From Rhynchopus euleeides (lineage: Eukaryota > Euglenozoa > Diplonemea > Diplonemida > Diplonemidae): DNA of 64,000 nt. Shown one piece after another: positions 53,098 to 63,697 of this stretch (the first letter of the stretch is position 1; each line of letters opens with the position of its first letter). The notes under the pieces are model-generated. The model was not told the DNA's origin. It made no database searches and was given only the letters and a program-made list of their open reading frames with translations. The stretch lies in NCBI GenBank assembly GCA_963210315.1, contig OY723277.1, positions 806,001 through 870,000 on the forward strand. The letters run 5' to 3'. Made by a program: the position numbers and the translations under genes.

Positions 53098-53982
53098 CAA
53101 TGTTGTTAGGGTGGGTTTAAACTCGGGTTTAAACTTGGGTTTAAACCGGGTTTTTATTGGGTTTTTATGGTTTTTATTCCTGAGATTTCTCGGGTTTAAA
53201 CTCGGTTTTTTGGTGGGGGGTGGGAGAGGGGGGTTTTTTTACTCTACCACCTCTACCATTCCAGTGCAGACTCCGAAGCCAAGAAAAAATAGCTAGCGGC
53301 AGTGATCTGAGGGTACCGTACCCGGTACCCTCGGGGGGTAGTACCCCCTGGTGCCCCCAAAATGGTGGTTTTCAGTTTCGCGGAATTTGCATTTCCGGCG
53401 TTTTTCCGAACCGTGGTGGGGTCATTTTGCCAGGAGCACCAGCATCACCAGTAACGCCAGCAACGCCTGTGGAGGAGACCCCCCTCAGAAGTCAAAACCA
53501 GCTGCCAAACCAGCCAGGCAATGCAGGATTGTTGCGACCCCCCGACCCAACGAGATGGAGATGACGAGGATAGTGGATGCCTGGGCAGATTATGTACTGG
53601 CTGCCGGGCTCCCCCTCTCCATTATGGAGGATGAACATTTCCTCAAGGCCGTCGGGGTGACACGCCCCAGCATAGATGTCAAGCAGCTGCCGAGCAGGCA
53701 CCAACTCGGGGGTAAACTTCTCGATGAGAAGTATGACGCGGTCATGAACGAAGACCTGTGAAAGTTGAACAAGTCGGACAGCCGCGTCCCTCCCTGGCCC
53801 CCCTCCCCTCCCGCAAACCAGCTCAGTGCACGTAACGTGTGCACCCCCTGCAGCTTCCTACTGGGTTTTTACTGGGTATAAACTCGGTTTAAACCGAGTT
53901 TAAACCCGGTTTTAGAGTTTAAACCCGGTTTTTTGGGTTTTTTGGGGTTTTTATTCTGGGACCCGGGTTTTTAACAACATTG
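53098..53982 (+). mobile_element. Element D: truncated hAT transposon next to poly-G
   Basis: Ends are CAATGTTGTTA and its exact complement. A perfect 8-bp direct repeat AGGGGGGG (53090-53097, 53983-53990) flanks it. Subterminal GGGTTTAAAC and GGTTTTTATT words occur at both ends. It encodes a fragment of a hAT transposase, so superfamily assignment is supported by both target duplication and protein. Confidence 0.9.
53351..53761 (+). pseudogene. hAT transposase N-terminal fragment
   Basis: An open frame of 136 codons ends in TGA. From about 53555 (MEMTRIVDAWADYVLAAG) it matches the conserved hAT region after the zinc finger: hydrophobic helix, LPLSIMEDEHFLKAV (family pattern PFxxVExxxF), then LPSRHQLGGKLLDEKYDAV (family pattern PSRxTLxxxLLxxxY). 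The catalytic core and the dimerisation region are absent, so it cannot be an active transposase. The upstream part has no reliable ATG. Confidence 0.7.
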
Positions 53983-53990
53983 AGGGGGGG

Positions 53991-54210
53991 GGGGGTGAAT
54001 TTTTTGTGGGCTCAGACTTTGCACAGACAAGCCCAGCAGTTTTGTGTTCGTTGTTAACCCCAAAATTCATTGACGAGGGGACATCTCCATGATGCAAGAT
54101 TTTTGGAATGGCTGTTTATTTCGGCTCTCCCTCTTGCCACCAACACCTGCCAGTTAGTCGAACGGCAAAATGCTGAGTTGCGAGAGACAATCAAACCCCG
54201 ACCAATTTGA
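53991..54210. other. Short spacer between elements D and I
   Basis: Unremarkable AT-rich DNA after the poly-G tract; nothing recognisable. Confidence 0.5.
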
Positions 54211-55370
54211 AACGAAATTTTTAAAACCCTGTGCCTGGAATTTTGACCGAGTTAGATAAAATTTTCAGTGCAATCCTTCAGCACCTCCCCCCTAGATTTT
54301 TAGGTTTTCTTGACCCAATGGTCGAAATCTGCGACATAGTGGAAATCCCGGGGACATGTCGAATTCGAAAATTTTGGGTCAAAAAACCCCAGAGGGGACC
54401 CTTTGGTTTCACCCCCTGTTGGGGGGCCTGGTGGGCGTTCAGGTGAGCTGCGACCCTTGGTTCTGACAGAGTGCGGCAATGGTAATCAACCGTCGTGAAC
54501 GTACTTTCGTGCCGGCATGGCTATTCATGGGCACCGTGGCATGTCGCCGCATCCGTTCCGATCACAAGTGCCAGAGGCAAATCAGGAGTCCTGGTCCAGT
54601 GCAGGCACCTGCGCTGCAGATACCCAAGGGACTGTTGTGCACAAAAATGCACACAAGGACATCAACTGACCGAGGCAATGCAGCTCGCAGCCTATCGATT
54701 CGATTCGGGGCACAAGCCTCACGAGCTGGTCACGCGATACCACGTTACTCTGCGTGGCGTATTCCGTGCAGCCGAAATGGCTTGGGCAGCAGTGCACAGG
54801 GGACCTTCTGCTGCACTGCGACAGGACAACCCAAGCACGTGCCGCGTACATCCAGAGGTGAAGTTGGATGAGGAAGATCAGTGGCTTCTGGGAGGAAGAG
54901 GGCGACCGCGTCCACGTCGCGGATAGCACACTCAGCACACGAGCGGGCGTTGCAAGAAATCCCCCATGTGTAAACAGGGGAAATCGGGCTTTTAGGGGAT
55001 CCTGGTCAGGAATAAAAATTTCCACACATATTTTTCGACTTCCTGAGGCCAAAAACCGGTGTTCCTGGACCCAGATGTGACATCTGGATGACATAATAAA
55101 AATCCAGAGTGCCTTAGAGGCGCGCGGGACATTTTTTTGGGGTTCGTGACTGGGGACCCCCTATTTTGGGGGATTTCCCGTAGGTGGAAAATGTCGATTT
55201 TCCAATTTTAAATCACTCTGGGGGCACCTGCGGGGCCATATTTTGCATTTTCAGACAGGGGACATATACCCTACAAACCCGATTTTCGGGTTTTTTGACT
55301 ATTTTTTGCCTTGTGCGAAAACGTGATATTTTTTGGACAAAATTCCAGGCACAGGGTTTAAAAAAATCTC
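54211..55370 (+). mobile_element. Element I: ~1.16-kb transposon-like unit
   Basis: The inverted ends contain AAACCCTGTGCCTGGAATTT (left near 54223, right near 55339) with T/A-rich tips. The interior carries an open frame with paired cysteines. A target duplication could not be resolved because the tips are homopolymeric, so the outer limits are approximate. Confidence 0.6.
54495..54926 (+). CDS. Possible degenerate transposase N-terminal part in element I
   Basis: The open frame (143 codons, no good ATG at its start) contains GVLVQCRHLRCRYPRDCCAQ with clustered cysteines. A helical segment follows (AMQLAAYRFDSGHKPHELVT, then RGVFRAAEMAW). A zinc ribbon followed by a helix-turn-helix is typical of the N termini of IS1595/Merlin- and MULE-type transposases, but the match is only by layout. 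No catalytic residues are present in the remaining DNA. Confidence 0.3.
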   Translation: MNVLSCRHGYSWAPWHVAASVPITSARGKSGVLVQCRHLRCRYPRDCCAQKCTQGHQLTEAMQLAAYRFDSGHKPHELVTRYHVTLRGVFRAAEMAWAAVHRGPSAALRQDNPSTCRVHPEVKLDEEDQWLLGGRGRPRPRRG

Positions 55371-56164
55371 TGAGGATTTTCCGGATATGAGCAGGCAAGG
55401 GACACCCATGGCTATTTTCTTTTGGATTGTTTCGTTTTCTTTTCCAACACGCCAGTTCTTTCCCGCGGCAAACAGCTGTGCACCAACCTGGCTGTAGTTC
55501 TCCCCAAGGCAACCACAGCCAGCCGGGCACGCGAGGGCATGAGAGATGATTCAGGCGGCGAAGGTTGGCCGGGCTGATTTCTCCGAAGGGGAAGTCAGCT
55601 GTGCGGCCGCTATTCCGACACACACTTGAATAGTGGCTTATTGAAATGGAGTGGAATCTCTTTGTCGTAGTTCAGCAGCACACTGAGCACCGGGCTCGGT
55701 GATACGATATTCACTGGCCACTGTGCACACACAAGAGTGAATGCCGCGTTCAGCTTCTGCCCTCCCCCTGTCTCTTCCCCCTTCTAACTTTCAATTCCGG
55801 TGCTGATGCGTATTCTGGCGCTTCCCTCACACACAGCTTTCAAAACCTCCGCCCCTGATGAAGGGTGGGGTTAGTGTGCAGAGCACGGGATTATTTTTCC
55901 AGAACTAAAAAAAACCAAGGCACTTCTCGCGCGAAAGTCAAAAAAGGTATGGAGAAGGGAGGGGGGGGGCAAACACGGCTGTTGTCTGGTTTGAACACAC
56001 CCGATGTTGAGCGCACCAAAACAGCAGTCACAGGCCTCTGAACGATTTGAACGATCTTCGGGCGTGACCCCCGGGAAGCCCCCCTGTGGATATTGGTTTG
56101 TTGGATTCTAGGTTCTCACCGTATAGCGCCACGTTTTCTTCCGCTATTTCTTTTAGACTGGAGG

Positions 56165-56246
56165 GGCCCCTCAGCGCCTGCGCGCGCGTCCTGACAATCT
56201 GGAGCTGTTTGGTGGGGCTGGCAGCAGAATCTACTTGGGGAGGCCA
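56165..56246 (+). repeat. Dispersed repeat R1, copy 3
   Basis: Diverged copy: GCGCCTGCGCGCGCGTCCTG, then GAGCTGTTTGGTGGGGC, then GGCAGCAGAATCTACTT. Confidence 0.6.
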
Positions 56247-57974
56247 GGCTGAGGTAAAACAGGGTCGGAAAAAAAGACTCAGCTTGAGCGGAGACGGACA
56301 GGGGTAGAACAGATACGGGGAAGTTGGGTTGGGTTAAGCTGGGCCGGGCTGGGTTCTTCCTGATAACACAAAGAAGTTGAATCGATACCCATGAGGAGAA
56401 GCGGGACATATAAAACATATATGACTGGGGACGCTGTGGGGGGTGGGGTGAGGTGGGGTATTGAAATAGAAGTCGAAGGAGGCACAAAGATGATTTCCAT
56501 TCACTCGTTGTGCAGAGGGGGGGGGTTAAGAGTAGAATGTAGAATTGATTGGGGTGCAGAGGGGGGGGGGGGTGGGGGGTGGTGGGGTAAGAGTATCAGT
56601 AAAGCAGAAGAAAGGGCAAATCACAGAGTCGACCTACCCTTAACTCACTATGAAGGCTGTGTCCGGGGGTGTTGGGGTAGGGTGGGGTGGCGGGCAATGG
56701 CAGTGCGCAGCGATGATCGGCAATCTTTTGGGTGATTTGGGTGGGGGGGGCGGGGGGCGGGGGGGAGGGGGAAGGGGGTTGCGATATCGAGAAAATATGA
56801 ACAGTCGGCCCTCCCTGCACTCACATTGGAGCAGTGGGGGTGATGGTGGTGGTGGTGGTCGTGGTAGGGGGGGGGGTAGTGAAAATAGAAGAAAAATCAA
56901 ACTAGGGATGACCTGGGGGTGGGGGGTGGCGGGGTGTGCGTGCCTCAGCCCCGCAGTACAGAAAAACAAAGCCAGCGTTGCGGCAGAAAAATTCTGGTGG
57001 ACACTCCACTGCAGATCGAACAATATTTTTGATTTCACTTTTTTTGACAACGTGTTGCAGCAATGGACAGCACGACACCGCGTGAGACGATTTATGTGGA
57101 CGCATACGAAGTCCACACACATTTCTTCCACCGGAGGTGGACTCTCGGATCCCCCCCCCCCCACTCCCCAACCCGCGTTTTCATTTTCAAATTTTTGTTT
57201 TGAGCGGTTTGTTTGTGTATCATCCCATGCTGTGTGCATGCGCGTTTATTTTGAAGATCCATACCCATTCACCCCCCTCCCCCCCAAGAAAAGACCCACT
57301 TCCACCGCAAGAGCGTGGAGTTACTGTTGCATTTTCGCACGAATCCTTGACAGGTGTGTTGAATGGAACCGAGCCGTCTGTCGCGACAAAAATAAGAATC
57401 AGTCAAACCTGGAGTGCAGCTAAGAAGAGAACGGAATCAGCAAAAAAATCAACCTGGGAGTGTTCTTCCAACGTAGAACACCCACTCCCCCACCCCCACC
57501 CCCACCCTTCTCCCAGGAAGGGTTCGCAAAGGAATCGCGCAAACAACAAAAGATGAACAAAATGTTCCCATGCCTTGGGCTGTGCCCGAGCCTTCACTTC
57601 CTCCCCGCCCACCCACCCACTCACCCACCCCCCATTCCTTTTGCTGTTGGTTTTTTTTTGAAAAAAACACGTTGTTGGCTTTCTGATGCAAAGAAATACA
57701 TCGTACGGAGGTGGCCCCCCCGCCACACCGCACCACACCACCCACCTATCTTCCCTCAAACAGCGGGGGTGGTGCGGGGCTGTGTGGGAGATGAATCAGG
57801 AGGGTGTACCACTTCTATGCACCCGCAAGCAGGGTGCAAAGAAAGGGTGGAAAACACGCGGAGTGAGAATCTAGCCCAATTCATGATTTCCTCCATTTCC
57901 CGACGTGGCACGTGGAACTGGCGGTCTCCCCTGGACACACGGTGGCATTGTCTGCCTTCCGATGTTCCGAACTA

Positions 57975-58035
57975 CCCCGTTTGGACCCCTTTTGGGGTCC
58001 AAACGGGGGGCTTGTTTTCGGGAAAGCCCCCCGTT
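57975..58035. repeat. Two overlapping, mutually exclusive hairpins
   Basis: Stem 1 pairs CCCCGTTTGGACCCC with GGGGTCCAAACGGGG around TTTT (57975-58008). Stem 2 pairs AACGGGGGGCTT (58002-58013) with AAGCCCCCCGTT (58024-58035). The shared AACGGGG segment can join only one stem at a time. Confidence 0.8.
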
Positions 58036-59144
58036 TTATGCGACCCGAATGACAAAAAAAAACGGGGTTTCCACACACGCAGCCCATGTTCCTCATTTCG
58101 TTCTCTGGTTCCGCGATTTTTGCATTGCATTTTCCTCACCGATGCTACTGTGTTTAGTTCGCACTCGTTTTCCGCAGCATCCCGGACCTGTCACCACTTG
58201 CTCGTGATGCTCACCTCCACCGTCCGTCGGGGGCGTGTGTAGGCCTTTGTGACTCAAGGGGAGAAGATTCCCCTGCTGTTGAACAAACACAGCTCAAAAT
58301 AGGAAAAGGGGGGATGTGAGTTGGTGTCTGTGTCAAGAAAGGCACAGACCGTTGTGCCCGCCCCCACGCCCCCCATTTTCCCTGAGTGCCGTCGCTTGGC
58401 TTTATTCTCCAGGCAATTCAGGGACTTCGGGTGGATGCACAAGGTGATTCCGCTTGATTCCGATCTTTTTTGCTGAGAGAGATCTATTTTTTTTTGGCAG
58501 ACTGTGTTGTGGATAATTCTCCTTGGGGTCAAGACTCCGGCGGCGCAGCATACAAATACCCAGAAGAGTAGAGTCCCGTTCGGCTGGACCACCTTTGCAT
58601 AATTCGAATGATGTTTTCTCCCGTGCTCTTGCTCTTGCCAGGGCCGTCTTAGCAGACCCCAGTGAGAGGCTCTGCTGACCCGGGTTCTTCTGGCACGGTA
58701 GCATTGCCTCTTGTCATCTCTTCATCTTTTCCTTTGTTTGGTTGTCGATGAAAATATCGATCCTTCGCGATCCCTAGTGGCCGAGGAAACAGCCTTGGTC
58801 ATGGCTGGAATCCCCTGGTAATCACCAGCGATTCCGATACGGTCCTCTGTGGTGAAACAGCCACACTTTTGTGATATTTTGCGACAGTCCAGACTGTTCG
58901 TTCCATTCCCCGCCCCCCTTTTGTTTTGAATACATGTTTCCCTTCTCCAGCGGCGGCTGTCGCTGTTGGATCCTTCCATTCTTCTCCAGGAGTTCCAGAT
59001 ATTTACATTGCAAAAAACGGTTCACATGACAAAGCGCACTGATTTGTTGGCAGAAAGAACCCCGGCTTGGGCGGGCCACGCTCCTTTGTGAGAACGGTGC
59101 CCGCTATCACGGAAGCCAGACAGCTTCTCTTCCTGTGACTCTGA

Positions 59145-59496
59145 CTAATGACTACAACCTCTTCCATCAAGTGCGACCTGCAAGAACCTACACAGGTGAG
59201 ACGAAAAATATGAGGGAAAGTGGGTGAATGAGTAAAGAAGCACCGTCTGGGTTTCCATTTACACTACCTGTGTGCAGGTCTTTTCAGTGCAAAGCTGTTC
59301 TGGCAAATAAAACACATCGTATTCAGGGGGTTGAATTCGAAACTTGACCAGCTTACCTGACTGACCCTCACGTCCATACACAACAGAGAACAGGCAGTGC
59401 CTGTCTGCATTCCGGGGAAGATCCCCGAAAAGAAACAAAGCCTGTTGAAGCGCCACACCCGAGGGCAGGCGCGGTGACGCAGGGCCATTAAAGGTC
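59145..59496 (-). CDS. Candidate last two exons of a possible galectin-like lectin gene
   Basis: The minus-strand exon 59496-59268 follows an AG (GCTAG|G) and reads naturally: LPSGVALQQALFLFGDLPRN, then HCLFSVVYG, ending at CACAG|GTAGTG. A 90-bp intron with a pyrimidine tract and TTCTTGCAG would join in phase to VALDGRGCSH and TAG (59177-59145). The pattern 'PxGLxxGxxLxxxGxxPxxAxRFxxxL' of galectin first strands is loosely matched. The sugar-binding core residues are not visible, so it could be another beta-sandwich. The opposite strand also offers an exon-like reading (about 59040-59195 and 59278-59360), which lowers confidence. Confidence 0.3.
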
Positions 59497-62165
59497 CTAG
59501 CGATGGCAGGCGGATGGGTGTGGGTGGCTGGGTGGTGGCAGGCGAGGGTTTCGACACCCCATTATACCCCCCACCTGCCAAAAAAAACCCCTTCTCCTCG
59601 TCTGATGAGGAGATCCTGTTTACCCATCCCAGTCCCACTGAAGCCCACCCACCGTTCAGATATAGACGCGAACCTGAGGAACGTTTTTTGACATTCAGCT
59701 GGTAAATAACTAAAGATTCAGACAGGAGCACATACGGGCACGCGTACACACCGCCTTATGCAAAGAAACGTTTTCGAGGGCCAACTGCCGAGAGTTCAGG
59801 TCGCGGGGACCGTATCTGGCAGACAAATATTCGTTGTCGTGGTTGGCGTTTCGACGAGCAACAGACTTTGTGGCGCACTACGGGGAATGCACAGCAAACT
59901 CCACCCCCTCTCCCCCCCTTTACTTTACACCGACTCTGCCCGCTGGATTCACGCAGCGTGGATGTTGGTATTTTGTTTCTCTCTTCCGTTCTCTTTCCTC
60001 GGCGGGCCGATGACAAGCAAATCCTTGTGACAAGACAATCACGGCATGATGAGCCCGCAGTGGCAACCAGCCGGTGCTGTGTGGTTGGGGCAAAGGCATG
60101 GGGGCTCTTCCTTACTTAACCACGTTTGGCTGAACTGAATTGATGATTTCCGCACGACGATTGTGTGCGATAAAATATCTCGCACCTTCCGCTATGAAGC
60201 AGAACCACGCTATCCGGCAACTGCAAATCCAGCAACAGGTGTGGCCTCGAGGCCAGGGTGAGGCCTGTGAAGTGGCATGCTGCATGGAGGCGAGTCACTT
60301 TGTTCATGTGGGTTGATTCGTTCCTCCGTTACTTCACGACTTCGCCAGGCTTGGTTGTTCGTAACTCACAAAAGAATACAAATGGATACATTGCACGCGG
60401 GAGCCTGTTTTTTTGTATCAGAAACAGAACACGCCCAAGCGCATTATCCAGAAAGCAATCGAACCACGCGCAAAAAAACACCACAGGCACCTCAATGTAC
60501 AAGGGAGACGTATGCAGAGGCAGTAGATCCGCAAGCTTGTAGAACCGCAGCATGCACGGATACTCATACACGCACAGGGGAACACAAACTCCGGTTCCGA
60601 CTCGTGTTCAGTCACACAGGGGTTCCCGAGATCGGAACCCCCTTGACGTGGGTAGAAGGTTGCCCCTTTGCATGTATGGGACGCGTGCTGACAAACCGGA
60701 GCAGGAAGCTGTGCCACAAAGAGACCCGCCTTTACCAGGAGACATCACACGCAGCAGCCGTGGGGTGTTCTCGACGAATAACTTGACCTGGTGACAGGTG
60801 TGTGTCACACACACCACCCACACACAGAGGGTTCCCGCTTTTCTGCACTCCCGTTGTGTGCATGATGACCCAAATGTTAAGGCGGTGGACCCTCGAGCAC
60901 ATCCCTTCCAGCATCACAGCAGTGAGGGCGTCTACCACTCCACTTGTGGCATCAGCTTCGACGCGCACCCCCCTCTTTCTCTGTGTATGCGTCACGCACC
61001 CAATGCAACACCGCCCCCCCCCCCTTTTTTTTCTCCAAAAAGATGTATGAAGAAGCAACCTGGATACAGTTGGTGCACTTGCAGGTTCCCCGCTATGGAC
61101 ACGCCCACCCCCCCCCACCCCCCTCGTTCCCCAATAGACCGAAATAATCACTGATGACTCTTCGCAACTAACTTATCGCAGGATATGCAAAAAAAATACT
61201 GGGGGAGAGTGAACGAATGAGAGCGGGCGTATGTATGTGGGAGGGGGTTCAGAGAGGCAACTGACAAGATATCCTGTCCAAAACGGCCTGAAACGGCCTG
61301 CGGAAGGGGTCGAAAAATCTAGGGAGATGTGAGTAAAGATGCAGGGTGCGGAAAGGGTCCTGCATCGTGGCAGAATGACGTATCTTCCGTGAGGGGGGTG
61401 GCGATGGAGGGGCAAGGAACTGCCCACTCCGACCACCTGCATTTGTATACCTCAGAGGGCCCCAACTCGGGATGGACCGGCTCCTGGTCTCTCGGCTAGC
61501 AGGCTAGCAACGGAGACTGTTGGCAGCGCATGTGGTCACCCATGTCACCCACAGGTGACGAACCAGCGCACAAACAAACCAAAAGGACTCATAGCAGCGT
61601 TCGGTATCCGGCACATATGATTGAGCAGACACTGTAACCCTGAGTCTTTTCTTCTTTTTTTTTTGCCAGTCACCGACCAAGTCATTTTTCAAGAAACAAG
61701 CATACATCATTTGTTTTATGACAGAGAGAGAGAGAGAGTCATCTCACAACAGACCTGGGCTACCACCCTTGCGCATTGCGCTGTCCGACTGCACAACCTT
61801 CCTTGCCTCAAGGCTGTGCCGACGGCCTTTCATCCATTGTCGCGCAACTTTCCTTTTGTTAACTTTGCGGCGTTTCGCCCCCCCCCGCTGCGTCGGCCGT
61901 AACTGGGTGTGGGACAGGGGGAGGGGGGGCGGTGAAGGAGTGAAGGGGGGGGGCGGGGAGCAGCTGCAAAAAGAAAGGGACAACGGGGGATAGCCTCCAC
62001 CCAGAAGTGCCGCAAAGGCGGGACCCCTCAGAACCATAGAAACCATGGAGGTGACGGGGTGGCACGGCTTCGGGTAGATCTTGGAGCGGAGACGACCCCG
62101 GCTGCGAGTCCTCATTCCCTGTGGCGTAGTTGACGAGAATAGAGCGGGGTGCCACAATGGGAGCC
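59497..62165. other. Intergenic region, no supportable gene
   Basis: It includes a C-rich/T-rich patch at 61013-61032, a short GA repeat at 61723-61738 and a G-rich patch near 61917-61957. Frames are short and uninformative. Confidence 0.5.
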
Positions 62166-62269
62166 TTTGCTCAGAAGTGCGAACGCAAGTGAGAACACAA
62201 GTGAACCGCCTCACAACACTTGGGCTGCAAAGCGACACAGCTTTGACACACAGTGTGGCACAGAGCGAA
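62166..62269 (+). repeat. Dispersed repeat R2, copy 3
   Basis: It starts TTTGCTCAGAAGTGC and ends GGCACAGAGCGAA, with the CCGCCTCACAACACTTGG core in common with copy 1. Confidence 0.6.
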
Positions 62270-62667
62270 GTCCCCCCGATGTGGCGATATTTTCCGACAT
62301 TTTAAACCATCCGGAAAAGGGAACCTAGGGGAAGGAAGAGAAGAGAGATAGGAGAGAGAGAGAGAGAGGGAGCTAAGCTGGGTTTCTGCCATATTCTTCA
62401 ACACTGCAGGGGGGGGGGGGTGGGTGGGGGGATGATCATCGAAAAGCGGATGTGGGGAGGGGAGGGGGGGGAAAGGGAATGGAGGGACATCGATCCCCCC
62501 TCCCGCCGCCCCCCCCCCCCCCCCAACACCACCCCACCCCCGTCCTTTTCTACTGCAGGGGGAAGGAGAGATAGAGAGAGGGGCTGTTTTTTTAGTGAGG
62601 GCTGGCGACACATCAGGGCAGGGCGCTGTGACAGGAGATTGATATTATTGGAGAGGGTGTGGGTGTG

Positions 62668-63024
62668 CACGGTGGGATCTTGTAAATTTTACATGTATAA
62701 CTACAAGTATATACATGTATTATACATGTATAATACTTGCATGTCAACTATTATACATGTATAATACATGTATATGCCTGAAATATACATGTAAAATACA
62801 TGTATATCAAGTAAAAATACAAGTATAATACTTGCATGTCAACTATTATACATGTATTTTTACTTGATATACATGTATTTTACATGTATATTTCAGGCAT
62901 TTACATGTATTTTACATGTATAATACTTGTCATGCAAGTATTATACATGTAAAATACTTGCATGACAAGTATTATACATGTAAAATACATGTAAATGCCT
63001 GAAATATACATGTAAAATACATGT
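62668..63024. mobile_element. Truncated second copy of element E (left arm only)
   Basis: It begins CACGGTGGGATCTTGTAAAT and continues through the same ACATGTA / TTGCATGTCAA / TATATTTCAGGCAT word order as the left arm at 12286. It stops after TACATGTA at a foldback sequence. The right arm is absent before the gap. Confidence 0.8.
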
Positions 63025-63045
63025 ACCGTAAACGGAAAAAGGGTG

Positions 63046-63113
63046 GACCGTAAAAATGTTCCAAGTTCCCAAAAAAAGGCCAAACGTTCCATCTTTTTTA
63101 CGGTCCACCATTT
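63046..63113. repeat. Foldback at the break of the truncated E copy
   Basis: GGTGGACCGTAAAAA and its complement TTTTTACGGTCCACC enclose about 38 bases. It may be a miniature element or the edge of another insertion. Confidence 0.65.
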
Positions 63114-63374
63114 ATTGGGACTGAATATGGAAAAGACAATGCGTTTTTCGCCCGCGGGCTGGTGGGTTGCGGGGCGCGGACTGCGGCCTCCACGCCGCAG
63201 ACACCCACACGTAGGCCTCCCGACCTCCCAGCTTTGGACCCTCCCTCCACCACCGCAACCAACACCAGCAAGAGAAGCAAGTCCTCCCTGCGTGTGGAAA
63301 AGGCACGATCACCACCACTCACCTCGAGACTCACCCACCACCACACCTCGAGAAGTGTAGTACCATGCAAGGAG

Positions 63375-63475
63375 CATTCCGGTAGAAGTAAAAGTAGAAC
63401 CTGCTGCACGAGCCCACAAAAGCAGCCACAGTACGGCAGGGCGCGCAGACAGAAGCTGAGACCACCGGGCTCCCT
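63375..63475 (-). repeat. Dispersed repeat R1, copy 4 (opposite strand)
   Basis: The complement reads GTACTGTGGCTGCTT and GTGCAGCAGGTTCTACTTTTAC, matching copy 1. Confidence 0.65.
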
Positions 63476-63497
63476 CCAGATGTAAATTCGTGAATCA

Positions 63498-63697
63498 NNN
63501 NNNNNNNNNNNNNNNNNNNNNNNNNNNNNNNNNNNNNNNNNNNNNNNNNNNNNNNNNNNNNNNNNNNNNNNNNNNNNNNNNNNNNNNNNNNNNNNNNNNN
63601 NNNNNNNNNNNNNNNNNNNNNNNNNNNNNNNNNNNNNNNNNNNNNNNNNNNNNNNNNNNNNNNNNNNNNNNNNNNNNNNNNNNNNNNNNNNNNNNNN
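63498..63697. other. Assembly gap (200 N)
   Basis: Exactly 200 unknown bases. The round number suggests a scaffolding gap of uncertain size. Confidence 0.98.

Larger units (their letters stand above)
55371..59144. other. Intergenic G-rich region with repeat R1 and a double hairpin
   Basis: No gene is convincing. Poly-G tracts lie near 56560-56571, 56747-56771 and 56865-56876, and poly-C runs near 57152-57163. R1 copy 3 (56165-56246) and the overlapping hairpins at 57975-58035 are the only distinct features. Some minus-strand frames between 58722 and 59079 look mildly protein-like but are unconnected. Confidence 0.45.

Noticed and set aside
59040..59360. Plus-strand exon pair with donor CACAG|GTGAGA and acceptor TGTGCAG
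   Set aside because: It gives a plausible peptide, but the minus-strand reading has a longer natural exon and a better pyrimidine tract. Both cannot be preferred without RNA data.
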